Shown piece after piece: positions 46,098 through 54,906 of a stretch of DNA of 64,000 bases (the stretch's first letter is position 1; each line of letters starts with the position of its first letter). The DNA comes from a virus. A model generated the notes under the pieces. It was given only the letters and a program-made list of their open reading frames with translations, was not told the DNA's origin and did no database searches. Location of the stretch: positions 124,001 to 188,000 of IMG/VR virus record IMGVR_UViG_3300038441_001119; one strand, 5' to 3'. The translations under genes and the position numbers were made by a program.

Positions 46098-47797
46098 TGT
46101 TCGCTGAACTTGATGTTAGCAGGGTCGAGGATGAAAGCTGCGTTGCGAGGCCCGTAGGCGTATCTAAGGTTCTCCTCGAAGTCAGGATTGTTGTCCTTGA
46201 ATGGGCTGAGGAAGTAGGTTGACGATGCGATGAACGGAGCATCGACCAGAACACTCAGGTCATCCAGATCATCAGGCTCTCCAATGGAACCTTCAAGAAC
46301 ATAATAGTCTGCAGGCGCCACGCAGGCATTGGCACTAGACTGAATGGAAGTCACGGTAGTCGCGCCAGAGTAGAACATGGAATCGATCACCTTGGAGTCG
46401 CTATAGGACTCTGTAGGAGAGAACCTAGCAAACAATTCACCAATCTCAGTCACAGCCTTGGACTTGTTGAAGATAGTTCCTTTCTTACGGGTGTACCCAA
46501 TCAGGAGCTGGGTGAAAATAAGCGGATCTGGGAGTCTCACATTGATGGAAACACCCATTGGACGGTTATCATCCGACATGATGAAGTCTTTGACGCCTTC
46601 ATACACAGGATCGCTCATGTAGGACACCTCAAAGTACTGATAGCCTTCCCCGTCATCGGTGAAAGCAGGTGGGACGAGCGGATTGTTGGTCAGAGCATCC
46701 CGTGGCATCGGCACCTTGATCCAGTACTCCATATTGTCACTGAACGCGGCAGACAGCATCGGGAACTCCGTGCTGGTGGAGCGGCAGTATGACGAGAAGG
46801 TGAGAGGGGAATCAGGGTTACCTGTGTATTCCACCTGAGTGAACTTCAGAGGAACGTGCGCAGGACTGAACGCAGCCATGTAAACGTCATCAGCTTCGAA
46901 GTAAACCAAACGAACAACCTCTTTGAAGACCGACCCGTACAGCGAAGAGCGGACGTAGATGTCAGCTGTCGGAGGATTGATACCGAAGATGTTCTCAACC
47001 CCGCGCATCATTTCGTAGTCACCTGCGAGAACAGGACTGACATATTCAACATCGGGGAACTCACGACTGACAGCCCGAACAACTCCTGCCCGAGTGTTGA
47101 GGGAGATGGCATGGAAAGCAGTCGTTGCCTTCTTTGCTTTGTTCACCAAACCAACCGAAGAAGGCGGCAGATAAAAGTCAGCAATAGCAGTAACGGACAC
47201 AAGGTTGGGCACATCGTCCGACGTAGCGAACGTAGATCCTTTCGGAACTGCGATGACCGCAGAACCGTAAACAGGGATATCCACAAAGTACCGTGTGATG
47301 GAGGTCTGTCTGAGAATGAAGCTGTTCGTGTTGGGTTCAGCAACGTTGTTAACAGGAAGAATCTTGATCGGACCGGTATTATAGACACGAACAGCGAACT
47401 CTTCGTCACTTGGAGAAATAAACGTCATACCCTTGTCGAGTTCGATGTCTACCTCAGCATCGAACACCAGTCGGAGGTACCCGGATGCTACGTTTGCTTC
47501 GACGTCGTCTGGTACAAAGTTACGGAGGTACTGTGCGACGAACGGGCAGTTGTATATGGTTCCAGCTGCGACGTTCTCCAGAGCAAAGTCCGACAGTACA
47601 TTCTCCAGTCCTTGTTCAATGGAAGCCAGCATAGCTGCACTAGGCTGGACCATGAGGTCGCCGAAGACAGAGCCGGGACGTGTATCCAGTGTTGGATCTT
47701 GTTTGGCAAGCCATGCCGCCACGCGTGCACGCATCGAAACCAGACGGTCAAGTTGCACGTCCGATGGTTCCGGGAAGTAGGTGTCAATAATATCCAT
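46094..47797 (-). CDS. Baseplate wedge protein, gp6/gpJ-like
   Basis: 567 residues. The N-terminal signature DTRPGSVFGDLMVQPSAAML is typical of the gpJ/T4 gp6 family, which forms the continuous ring of the inner baseplate. Beta domains follow (VDIELDKGMTFISPSDEEFA). The C-terminal part contains an RLPDPLIFTQLLIGYTRK strand region, as in the family's connector domain. It is next to the gp25-like gene, exactly as expected. Confidence 0.82.
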   Translation of the reverse strand: MDIIDTYFPEPSDVQLDRLVSMRARVAAWLAKQDPTLDTRPGSVFGDLMVQPSAAMLASIEQGLENVLSDFALENVAAGTIYNCPFVAQYLRNFVPDDVEANVASGYLRLVFDAEVDIELDKGMTFISPSDEEFAVRVYNTGPIKILPVNNVAEPNTNSFILRQTSITRYFVDIPVYGSAVIAVPKGSTFATSDDVPNLVSVTAIADFYLPPSSVGLVNKAKKATTAFHAISLNTRAGVVRAVSREFPDVEYVSPVLAGDYEMMRGVENIFGINPPTADIYVRSSLYGSVFKEVVRLVYFEADDVYMAAFSPAHVPLKFTQVEYTGNPDSPLTFSSYCRSTSTEFPMLSAAFSDNMEYWIKVPMPRDALTNNPLVPPAFTDDGEGYQYFEVSYMSDPVYEGVKDFIMSDDNRPMGVSINVRLPDPLIFTQLLIGYTRKKGTIFNKSKAVTEIGELFARFSPTESYSDSKVIDSMFYSGATTVTSIQSSANACVAPADYYVLEGSIGEPDDLDDLSVLVDAPFIASSTYFLSPFKDNNPDFEENLRYAYGPRNAAFILDPANIKFSEQ

Positions 47798-48195
47798 TAC
47801 ACTACAATTTCAGTGAGAATCTCGTCGCTATTACCAAAGCCAAGAGTGACACCCATTCTAAGGGAGTCAATACTTACAGGTGTTACCTTAAAAGACACTG
47901 TGTTCAAAGCAGTATCTTCCGTTGATTTCACCCTATTATAATGGGTTTTGATATCCAATGCAGCAAAGTTAGCTTTATGTTGAGCCGCATTAACAGAAAC
48001 AAACCCGGATTGCGCGAAGAACTTGAGCAGGTTAGTACCTCTGATAGCGTCGAACTCATCAGTCCCTTGTTGGGTTCCAATGTTAACCCCAATGTTCTGC
48101 ACAGTACATTTGTCTCCAAGTGTACTTGTATTTGGACTCAGCGTAGGCCCTGTGTCCTTTGAGAAGTCAATTGCTAGTCCACGCCAGTTACTCAT
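47797..48195 (-). CDS. gp25-like baseplate wedge protein
   Basis: 132 residues. It has the family pattern of a short N-terminal strand and then a helix with KCTVQNIGVNIGTQQGTDEF leading to a loop and 'F-x-x-x-G'. T4 gp25 and its relatives (gpW, TssE) contact gp6 and the sheath. The stop overlaps the gp6-like start, and the start overlaps the next gene as ATGA. The size matches the family (about 130 residues). Confidence 0.72.
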   Translation of the reverse strand: MSNWRGLAIDFSKDTGPTLSPNTSTLGDKCTVQNIGVNIGTQQGTDEFDAIRGTNLLKFFAQSGFVSVNAAQHKANFAALDIKTHYNRVKSTEDTALNTVSFKVTPVSIDSLRMGVTLGFGNSDEILTEIVV

Positions 48196-48542
48196 AGTCC
48201 AACGTCTGCTGCCAGTTTACCGCCTCCGTAGTTCTCTTGGTACAGATTGTCCAAGCCGACCTGTTCAACCCATCCACGACCTCTGTAGGCGTACTGGGCA
48301 TCGCGAAAGAGGGATGCCATGAAGAGCCACTTCTGACGCTTGCGCAAGTCCTTTGGACTGGCTTTGAATGCCTCAGCTGCCGACTCAAGCTCACCTTTGA
48401 TCTCCTCGAAGTCTAGGCTCTCGAACAGCTCGCTGAAAGACAGCACAGAAGTGCCTTTGATGTAGTCATCAATAGCCTTGGCGCCTTCCCCTGTGCGGGT
48501 CTTGGTGTCGAAGTGTTGTCTGAATTTAGCTGCGTTAGGCAC
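48192..48542 (-). CDS. Small tail-operon protein
   Basis: 116 residues, mostly helical (IKGELESAAEAFKASPKDLR, KRQKWLFMASLFRDAQYAY) with a Gly-rich C-terminus (YQENYGGGKLAADVGL). It sits between the sigma factor gene and the gp25-like gene and overlaps both (8 and 4 bp). It could be a small baseplate component or a chaperone. No family recognised. Confidence 0.6.
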   Translation of the reverse strand: MPNAAKFRQHFDTKTRTGEGAKAIDDYIKGTSVLSFSELFESLDFEEIKGELESAAEAFKASPKDLRKRQKWLFMASLFRDAQYAYRGRGWVEQVGLDNLYQENYGGGKLAADVGL

Positions 48543-49311
48543 CGTGAGATTGGTTTAGAAGTGAGTGAACACGCTCAAGCTGCGTACCGAGACGTTTACT
48601 GCGTTTGCTGATAACGTCAGGACGGGTGTTCAGTTTTGCGGCGAGTTCCGATGTGGAAAGGATAGGAGAACCGCCGTAACCGGTACGATGTTCTAGGATC
48701 TTCTTGTTGATGTAGTCCGAGTCGTCGTAGATGTAGGCGACTGCTTCGTGCATGAAATCCACTTCGCTGTTGGAAGTAGCGTCATCTGAAATAGCACCGG
48801 AACCGGGAACCTTGAAGAACTGCTCGCGGACCTTAGCGATACGTTTGACAGGCATCTTCGCTTTGTCAGCCAGTTCGTGTACGTCAGGGTCACGTCCGTA
48901 CTCCTCAACGAAGTCCTTGGTAACTTTGTCCAGATGATATGCGTCGATCTGGATACGCTCCGGAACTTTGATAGGAGAGTTCGAGGTACGGCGGGCACGG
49001 CGAAGCTGCATCAGCTGATTGGTCACCCACGTATGAATCTGGGCACCGTGCGATGGGTCAAACTTCTTAACTGCCTTAGCTGCATAGAGTCGTGCCTGAT
49101 TTCTGAGAAGCGGATTATCGGCTTCACCGATGCCAACCAGAGTCTTGTTAATGACAGGCTCAAGACTTTTAACCACCATGCCAAGATTGTCAGGCGTGGG
49201 GTCATTGCTATATGCATTAAAGTAGTCCAAGGGTCCCATCTTCGGCTTCAATGCCGGGGTAGACGGGGCTTGGACTACTTCTTCTTGATGATCTTCAGCA
49301 GGCAGCTCCAC
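48535..49311 (-). CDS. RNA polymerase sigma factor-like protein
   Basis: 258 residues. Region 2 resembles sigma-70 factors: ARLYAAKAVKKFDPSHGAQI followed by HTWVTNQLMQLRRARR. This corresponds to the -10-binding helices with the typical 'KFDPSxG' phrase. Region 3 is VEEYGRDPDVHELADKAKM, matching the sigma 'E-x-G-R-x-P-x-x-x-E-L-A' motif. Region 4 may be the final helices (STSELAAKLNTRPDVISKRS). It would redirect host RNA polymerase to late phage promoters. Its position inside the tail operon and the 8-bp overlap with the next gene suit a late regulator. Confidence 0.85.
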   Translation of the reverse strand: MELPAEDHQEEVVQAPSTPALKPKMGPLDYFNAYSNDPTPDNLGMVVKSLEPVINKTLVGIGEADNPLLRNQARLYAAKAVKKFDPSHGAQIHTWVTNQLMQLRRARRTSNSPIKVPERIQIDAYHLDKVTKDFVEEYGRDPDVHELADKAKMPVKRIAKVREQFFKVPGSGAISDDATSNSEVDFMHEAVAYIYDDSDYINKKILEHRTGYGGSPILSTSELAAKLNTRPDVISKRSKRLGTQLERVHSLLNQSHGA

Positions 49312-49346
49312 GACTTGTATTGTATCGTTTTACTACCCTATTACAA

Positions 49347-49523
49347 CTACTTTGATCTGAAGGATGCGTCTCTCTTACGAGCAATATCCAGATACTTTTC
49401 GATGATCGCTCCCTCGTTGCAACTTTTCTTACAAGTACGGGAGTTGGCTGTACGTATGATCTCTATCCTCGCTCTCATTACAAGATCGGGATATTTGGCA
49501 AGCACTGGAGGGAAATGCGGCAT
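49347..49523 (-). CDS. Small Cys-containing protein upstream of sigma factor
   Basis: 58 residues, beginning MPHFPPVLAKYPDLVMRARI, basic, with C-x3-C (CKKSC) and then AIIEKYLDIARKR. The same short arrangement (C-x2-C, then A-I-x-x-K-Y) ends the adjacent 49528-50406 protein, suggesting a duplicated mini-domain. The ATG at 49523 is 5 bp from the previous stop. A gap of 35 bp separates it from the sigma factor gene. Confidence 0.6.
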   Translation of the reverse strand: MPHFPPVLAKYPDLVMRARIEIIRTANSRTCKKSCNEGAIIEKYLDIARKRDASFRSK

Positions 49524-49527
49524 GGGG

Positions 49528-50406
49528 TTAAATGTAGAGAGCCTTAACTTGATCGTAGTATTTAGTACGAATAGCGTTCAGCTCACACTGTGTACATTGT
49601 CGCTTATTCTTACTCTTTGTAGCAGCTAATTCTTCGTTGTACTGTTCTTTTACACGCTTTTCCTCTGGGTTAGTGGGAACGTATGTATCGGAGAAGAAGG
49701 CGAACACTTTCTTCCTATATTTATCACTTTTCAGAAGTCGCATTGGACGGTGGTCGGCAACTTCCCAGATACCTCCATTACGCTCCTTGGTACGAAATCC
49801 CGGAAGATCGGCGTACTTAGGTTCACTGACCAATTCGTAACCATCGTCATCCACAATAGGTTTGAATGGATCCTTGTACTCTCCCACCAAATCAATGTAC
49901 TCACCATGTGGATCTGGTGATTGGTTTTCCGGAGATATCATCCCTACCACATCGTGTATAACCTTCTGATGTGCTCTATTGATACGCTCCAGTTCTTCTT
50001 CTGAAACTTTATATTCATCCTCTACAGTTGCTTCTATAGCGACAGGTGGTGCGGCTTGTTTGTATCTGATCAGCTCCGTGATCCCCAAGGCGGAAAACCA
50101 TATAGGGAAGAGCAAGGAAAAGTTACCTGTAGTAGTACTGAGAGCAACACTGGAGATTGCACCTGTCCAAAAAGACACGCAGAGAGGACATTGGAACAGC
50201 TTGTATAGCATGTACGGAAAGTTATCCGATGCGTAGAAGTCCCAGTCTTCTTTGGTGTATAGTTTGTTTGTCCCTTTCAGCTTCTTGAAAAAGGTTGTCC
50301 AAGTGGCCAGAGCAGGAGTGTTAAACAGTACGTTCTCCATGTAATGAATAAACATCACAGAAGAGAAAGTACAAACAACGTAGGCGAGTAGGTGGTGTAG
50401 TGTCAT
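49528..50406 (-). CDS. Membrane protein with Cys motifs
   Basis: 292 residues. Hydrophobic segments at about 5-25 and 85-110, with the motif FQCPLCVSFWTGAI (C-P-x-C before a helix), resemble the DUF1360 family of small membrane proteins. From about residue 120 the chain is hydrophilic and cytoplasmic. It ends with C-x2-C (CTQC) and NAIRTKYYDQVKALY, echoed in 49347-49523. The odd mix of membrane anchor and metal-site-like ends suggests a late or lysis-related or exclusion protein. Function unknown. Confidence 0.65.
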   Translation of the reverse strand: MTLHHLLAYVVCTFSSVMFIHYMENVLFNTPALATWTTFFKKLKGTNKLYTKEDWDFYASDNFPYMLYKLFQCPLCVSFWTGAISSVALSTTTGNFSLLFPIWFSALGITELIRYKQAAPPVAIEATVEDEYKVSEEELERINRAHQKVIHDVVGMISPENQSPDPHGEYIDLVGEYKDPFKPIVDDDGYELVSEPKYADLPGFRTKERNGGIWEVADHRPMRLLKSDKYRKKVFAFFSDTYVPTNPEEKRVKEQYNEELAATKSKNKRQCTQCELNAIRTKYYDQVKALYI

Positions 50407-50411
50407 AATTA

Positions 50412-52181
50412 TTAGTCCTCCGTGGAAACACAGTAAAACTGCGTGCCCCCTCCGCCGCCTTCATATGTGGTGAAAGCGCCATCCTCAAATCCGATTGAAA
50501 CGGTCGAGGTGGAAAGCGTACAGTTATCAGATCCCCAGATATTGATCATCAACTCCGGCGATCTGTAATTTGGAATAGGTTTTTGTACTTCGTAGTACCC
50601 TTCCGGGTAAATTTCACAACGAAGATTGATATCGACTCCGTTGCCTCCTTCACCGGGTTGATCTGGGTTCAAGCCATCAGGAATTGCTTCCAGCGAAAAT
50701 GCAACTGGTTGCGACACGATACCAATGACGCCAGCTCTTACTTCTTCGAATCCGTGGATGTGCGCCGCGCATGTTCCCCCTGCTCCGACATCTGGTGGTG
50801 GAGGTTCTGGTGGATCAGGATCTCCATCTCCCCCATCTCCGATATCACCGCATCGCGTACGGTCCATCGCCATTTCCATAGCGATCTGGTTGGCATCGGC
50901 TTTACTGTCACAACTGATGACTTCGCGTGCAGCAGCTACGCCGGGTTCAGCTACATAGCCGCTCGGGCAAGTGCCGTCAACCTGTCTGTCATTGAAGAAA
51001 CAGCATTTAAGATTCTCTTGGCAAAGCTCGTTGGCTTGTTGCTGCGCGTCTTCCTGAGACTCTCCCGTCACACTTCCTGATGGGATGGTGACACTCCAAG
51101 AATCCGATGCGTCGGGATGCGACCCTGCTACGTCTTGGCAATCGCACACGACCTCAATGTTAGGCCAGATACAAAGTGGCTCCAGATTGATAAGTTCGTC
51201 TAGGAATGCTCTGATGGACTCGTAGTCAGGGAAACACCGAGACAGCGGAGGGATAACAATAGGATTACCCACCGCACCGGGAGGACACTCAATACGGATC
51301 TCGTTCTCGTTGCAGAAGCTACAAGGAGGAGAAAAGCTCTTATAAAGCTCTATAGCGTCAGCGAGTTCTTCCGGGGTACTACGGCAGAGGAATCCTGCCG
51401 GATAAGTCTTACCGCCAGTTACGACGATACCCGTCATGTCAGCTCCCTCTGGAATTACGCAGGGAACAGAAAATGGCTCATTACAGTAAACGCATCGGAT
51501 CTCCCGGTCTGCGTCACGCTGGGCTTTGCGGTCTGCGTCCTCCTGTGAAACGTAGGAAATCGCATAACCTTCTTCCTTGGTTACTGAGTCTCCAAGTGCT
51601 CCTTCAGGACAGGAAACAGTATATGGTGCGCTTTTCCAGTAACAGGTTAGGAGACTAAGCGCATACTGATTGGCAGACTCGTCCAGAATGGCTTGCGTAC
51701 TGGATATTGCTTCTGCTAGCTGTGCTGCTTGGTTCAGAGTAAGCAGAAGGGCACCGGCGATCTCACTGATCGTCATAGTACCGGACGCAAGCAGTGCGCG
51801 AAGATCGTCCGTCAGAACCCGTCCAATGTACATCTCCTGAGATGTAGTCAGGTTATTGATGTTATAAAAGGAGATTTCCGCCGTCTCATAACCTGCTGTC
51901 ACGGTAACGCTGTCTCCATGAGGAGCCGGGTGGTCAGTACCGCAAACCTTTGTAATCTCTGCGCTAAGCAAGCGCAGTGGGTTAATATTGGGGATCTCAG
52001 GTGGGGGAGAAGGATTACCTTCCTCCGGGACATACGTCCGCTTCGGTACAGTACCTTCCTGAGGATCACATGGCGGAGTTGGCTTCTTCTTAAGAGGCAG
52101 CCAACTGAATATAGACGGGGCAGAAACGTTCTCGCAAGAAGGTTGATCCCGCCTGCGATTTCTTTCTTCGTCGCTAGGCAT
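50412..52181 (-). CDS. Cys-rich repeat protein of the tail module, DUF5977-like repeats
   Basis: 589 residues from the ATG at 52181 (TAATG with the hub gene). After a Pro-rich N-terminal 90 residues and a helical part, at least four Cys-rich repeats run from about 200 to 450. Each has an aromatic/Asn start, a strand, C-P-x-G, and then S-x-x-D-A-x-x-x-A ending in Cys (for example SVTKEEGYAISYVSQEDADR and SQEDAQQQANELCQENL). They resemble DUF5977 repeats common in Bacteroidota. A proline-rich linker (DPDPPEPPPP) precedes a C-terminal beta domain. Probably a tail-tip or fibre-type protein. Confidence 0.7.
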   Translation of the reverse strand: MPSDEERNRRRDQPSCENVSAPSIFSWLPLKKKPTPPCDPQEGTVPKRTYVPEEGNPSPPPEIPNINPLRLLSAEITKVCGTDHPAPHGDSVTVTAGYETAEISFYNINNLTTSQEMYIGRVLTDDLRALLASGTMTISEIAGALLLTLNQAAQLAEAISSTQAILDESANQYALSLLTCYWKSAPYTVSCPEGALGDSVTKEEGYAISYVSQEDADRKAQRDADREIRCVYCNEPFSVPCVIPEGADMTGIVVTGGKTYPAGFLCRSTPEELADAIELYKSFSPPCSFCNENEIRIECPPGAVGNPIVIPPLSRCFPDYESIRAFLDELINLEPLCIWPNIEVVCDCQDVAGSHPDASDSWSVTIPSGSVTGESQEDAQQQANELCQENLKCCFFNDRQVDGTCPSGYVAEPGVAAAREVISCDSKADANQIAMEMAMDRTRCGDIGDGGDGDPDPPEPPPPDVGAGGTCAAHIHGFEEVRAGVIGIVSQPVAFSLEAIPDGLNPDQPGEGGNGVDINLRCEIYPEGYYEVQKPIPNYRSPELMINIWGSDNCTLSTSTVSIGFEDGAFTTYEGGGGGTQFYCVSTED

Positions 52182-53704
52182 TATGTTAATCTGACGTGAG
52201 TAAACGAAAGCATGGTACTGCATTCCCCTGCTTGCTTGTCGACTTTAACAGTGTGCACCACTCTGTCAAGGAAACCTTTGAAAGTAGTAGCTTCTGTGTC
52301 CTCACGCTCGATCTTGATCTCGTACTGATACCCAGCCTTCCAAGAAAAGTCCAAAAGGGTCTTGGCGACCATAGAGTACGGCGAGTACTGCGCGTCAGCC
52401 AGTACGTTCTCGGAATATTCCTCAAGGATCTTGTGGAAGTTATCCGTATAGGTTCTGGTGACCTTGCTGACGATCTCGCTTTTCTTGGCTTTGTACTGGC
52501 TGATATCCACCACGTTCTCACTGGTATCCTCTTCTCCCGTGATCACATGAATCAGGCTGCTGAAAGGAATCCATTGGGGAAGAGGAATGTTGACCATGTT
52601 GCCTGCGTCGACTCCATTGGTAACAGCGAAATACGTAGGATAATTGATGAGAGGAAGAATGGTAGCCTCTGCCTTGTTATCAAGATCGCTCACCTCTGGA
52701 GTCACAGGAGCACCGGAGATGACCACACCGGTCGTTACATCCAGTTTCATCTCCGAGCAGGACATACCAACATAGGATGGAGACAGAGTGGCTTGTTCCG
52801 ACTCTGCTTCATCCGATGCCATTTGCTTGAATGGACGCATGAACCCAGCTGTTGACCCATCGTCGTTCCTATTGGAAACAGAAGGAGGAACATAGAACAT
52901 CTGCGAACCATTGGCAAACGTCATAATATTCGAGAAGAAGTCATCTTTCGAACCAGACACGAACTCCCCGATGTAGGCGTTGATACGTCGATTGAAGGCT
53001 GTGGCGATAGCTTGTTCACCCAGAGCACCTGAAAGGGATTCATAGGTGTCTTCAGTGGAGTCATCACACAGAGCTTCAAGTAACGCAAAGTGGTTCTTGT
53101 TCCTAGTGTGCACTGTAGCGATCTGTGACAACGTAGAGCCGTCGATCCACTGGTTGGTACGCTCACTATCAAAATTATCCATCCGTGCCTTCACGACAGC
53201 CTTGAGGCGTTCCATGAAGTTACCAGTGGAAGGAATGTCAGCATTGTCTGCTTGAACCTGCTCTTGATAAGGATCATCGAGGTCCGCATTGGGAACACCC
53301 GGAACGACTGCATAGATGTAAGGCTGAAAGGTATTCAGAGTTGCACAGGGGTGCAGCAACCTAATTGAGTTGGCATAGTAAGAAGTACTGCACTGTATCT
53401 CCGGACCGAGAGGATATCCTTGGAAAACAGCAGTCTGTGCGTCGTCACCTTCCAAATTGATTGTAACAGTGATCTTGTTTCCCTGCTGTCCGCTTACACG
53501 TGTCTGCTGTAGCAGACCATAGGCATCCATGGTCTTCTGATCCATAGGAGGCTTCACTGAAATATCCTCAGCCTCGTGCAAGCTGATAGTTGCCGTGGGA
53601 ATCTGATTAATCTGCTCCGTAATAGTAACCGAGTCAACTGAATTACCCAGTCCGCCCAGACCCTCTACAGTTACCTTCGGAAAAATGACTTTCGTCTTAC
53701 TCAT
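52181..53704 (-). CDS. Baseplate hub protein candidate
   Basis: 507 residues. The N-terminus is beta-rich (KVTVEGLGGLGNSVDSVTIT, PTATISLHEAED), similar in layout to phage gpD/gp27-type hubs. The order in this operon (tape measure, two small tail proteins, hub, tip) agrees with that role. The C-terminal 100 residues contain DFSWKAGYQYEIKIEREDTE and a beta end. No enzyme motif seen. It overlaps both neighbours by a few bases. Confidence 0.62.
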   Translation of the reverse strand: MSKTKVIFPKVTVEGLGGLGNSVDSVTITEQINQIPTATISLHEAEDISVKPPMDQKTMDAYGLLQQTRVSGQQGNKITVTINLEGDDAQTAVFQGYPLGPEIQCSTSYYANSIRLLHPCATLNTFQPYIYAVVPGVPNADLDDPYQEQVQADNADIPSTGNFMERLKAVVKARMDNFDSERTNQWIDGSTLSQIATVHTRNKNHFALLEALCDDSTEDTYESLSGALGEQAIATAFNRRINAYIGEFVSGSKDDFFSNIMTFANGSQMFYVPPSVSNRNDDGSTAGFMRPFKQMASDEAESEQATLSPSYVGMSCSEMKLDVTTGVVISGAPVTPEVSDLDNKAEATILPLINYPTYFAVTNGVDAGNMVNIPLPQWIPFSSLIHVITGEEDTSENVVDISQYKAKKSEIVSKVTRTYTDNFHKILEEYSENVLADAQYSPYSMVAKTLLDFSWKAGYQYEIKIEREDTEATTFKGFLDRVVHTVKVDKQAGECSTMLSFTHVRLT

Positions 53705-54432
53705 TTACGCAGTTTTATATCAGAAAGAACAATAGCACAAGCAACGACTGCCACTTTGTAGAATGGATCAGGGGAAGCATGGAAAGAGTCCAGAAGCCCA
53801 TGGGAGTTGATCAAGGACATCGTGGGAGCATGCGACAGCAGACGGTCCGCTACAGCCTTGTATGGGTATCTAGATGGGTGTATATTCAGCCGTATGATCG
53901 TACCTTCTTCCCACATGGTAGGAATGATACCGAAGTTGCAACCTGCCAGCACATCTTGGAAACCCTTACCGAAGAACATAGCCCTGTCATCGAACCATTG
54001 GATAGGGACGATCTTACTGGTAAACGAGGTTGATATGGCGGCTGCGTTGTCTGCTACATACTGGAAAGTCACCTGAATGCTATCCGGTAGATCCTGCGGT
54101 TTCCAGCAGAGGGAAAGCTTGTCGTTTGTAGTCGTAAAGACCCCGCCTTCCAGTGTTGCGCTGTTCATCTTCACCATGGAAGGGTAGAACCAATCCACAC
54201 CTTGGTCTGGGATCATATTTACTAGCTCAGGGTATGAGTATAGTGCTTGGAGGGGTCCAACAGTGTAAAAATCGCTGTCTTTACTATTTAGTCGAAGAGC
54301 TTCCCGGGTTTTAACCAAGGCGTCATCCCTTGTACGGTACGAGGGAAGGTTTACGCTATTGTTCCATGGCGCAAAGGAAAAGCCTCCACGCTCTGGAGAC
54401 AGATGGTGAACAATGGCGTTATTAATTTTCAT
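53701..54432 (-). CDS. Tail or baseplate protein
   Basis: 243 residues. It has mixed alpha/beta character with DQGVDWFYPSMVKMNSATLE and a Thr/Ser-rich centre. It is coupled by ATGA to the hub gene and by TAATG to the previous gene. Comparable positions in myoviruses hold gp53- or gp48-type proteins, but no specific motif is recognised. Confidence 0.6.
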   Translation of the reverse strand: MKINNAIVHHLSPERGGFSFAPWNNSVNLPSYRTRDDALVKTREALRLNSKDSDFYTVGPLQALYSYPELVNMIPDQGVDWFYPSMVKMNSATLEGGVFTTTNDKLSLCWKPQDLPDSIQVTFQYVADNAAAISTSFTSKIVPIQWFDDRAMFFGKGFQDVLAGCNFGIIPTMWEEGTIIRLNIHPSRYPYKAVADRLLSHAPTMSLINSHGLLDSFHASPDPFYKVAVVACAIVLSDIKLRK

Positions 54433-54905
54433 TAGGCAGCAGTAGAGTCAGCAATGATAGCACCGAATGCAAAGTCGTGCATATTAAGTTCAGCGTCAGC
54501 TTGGGAAATGACGATGGACTTAAGGTAAATACTGTAAGAAACATTACCGGGAATTGAGAACTTCACAGGTGCGGTCGACTCTCCTCGTGCTACAGCCTTC
54601 TTATTGAAGTAACTAACGACAGGTCCTAGTCCCGAAGTACTCTCTCCTGCTGGACCAAGGAACACTGACCCTGAAATCTGGATGGAACCAAAGTCCTCGC
54701 CGAATACGTAGAGCACCTTCTTCTTGTCCAAAGTAGATACAGGAAGAACAATATCTTCATCGTTAAGTGAAATGTTACGCAGTATGATGGGATGCTCTTT
54801 ATCAGAGAAATCGAAACCCTCCAGCTCAAATCCTGCGTTGTTTCCTCCGCCTTTGGAGTGCTTGACCACACACCCACGCGGGCTATTGTAAAAGTCCGTT
54901 GCCAT
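54432..54905 (-). CDS. Small tail protein after the tape measure
   Basis: 157 residues from the ATG at 54905 (MATDFYNSPRGCVVKHSKGG). Codons before it overlap the tape-measure gene. Beta-rich (IQISGSVFLGPAGES, FSIPGNVSYSIYLKSIV), reminiscent of a tail-tube-like or tube-initiator domain. The gene begins 1 bp after the tape-measure stop. Tube initiator, completion protein or hub cap are possible roles. Confidence 0.6.
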   Translation of the reverse strand: MATDFYNSPRGCVVKHSKGGGNNAGFELEGFDFSDKEHPIILRNISLNDEDIVLPVSTLDKKKVLYVFGEDFGSIQISGSVFLGPAGESTSGLGPVVSYFNKKAVARGESTAPVKFSIPGNVSYSIYLKSIVISQADAELNMHDFAFGAIIADSTAA

Positions 54906-54906
54906 A

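Noticed and set aside
46856-47941. A 361-codon plus-strand frame
   Set aside because: It lies antisense to the gp6-like baseplate gene, is Arg/Cys-rich as expected of a shadow, and lacks recognisable motifs.
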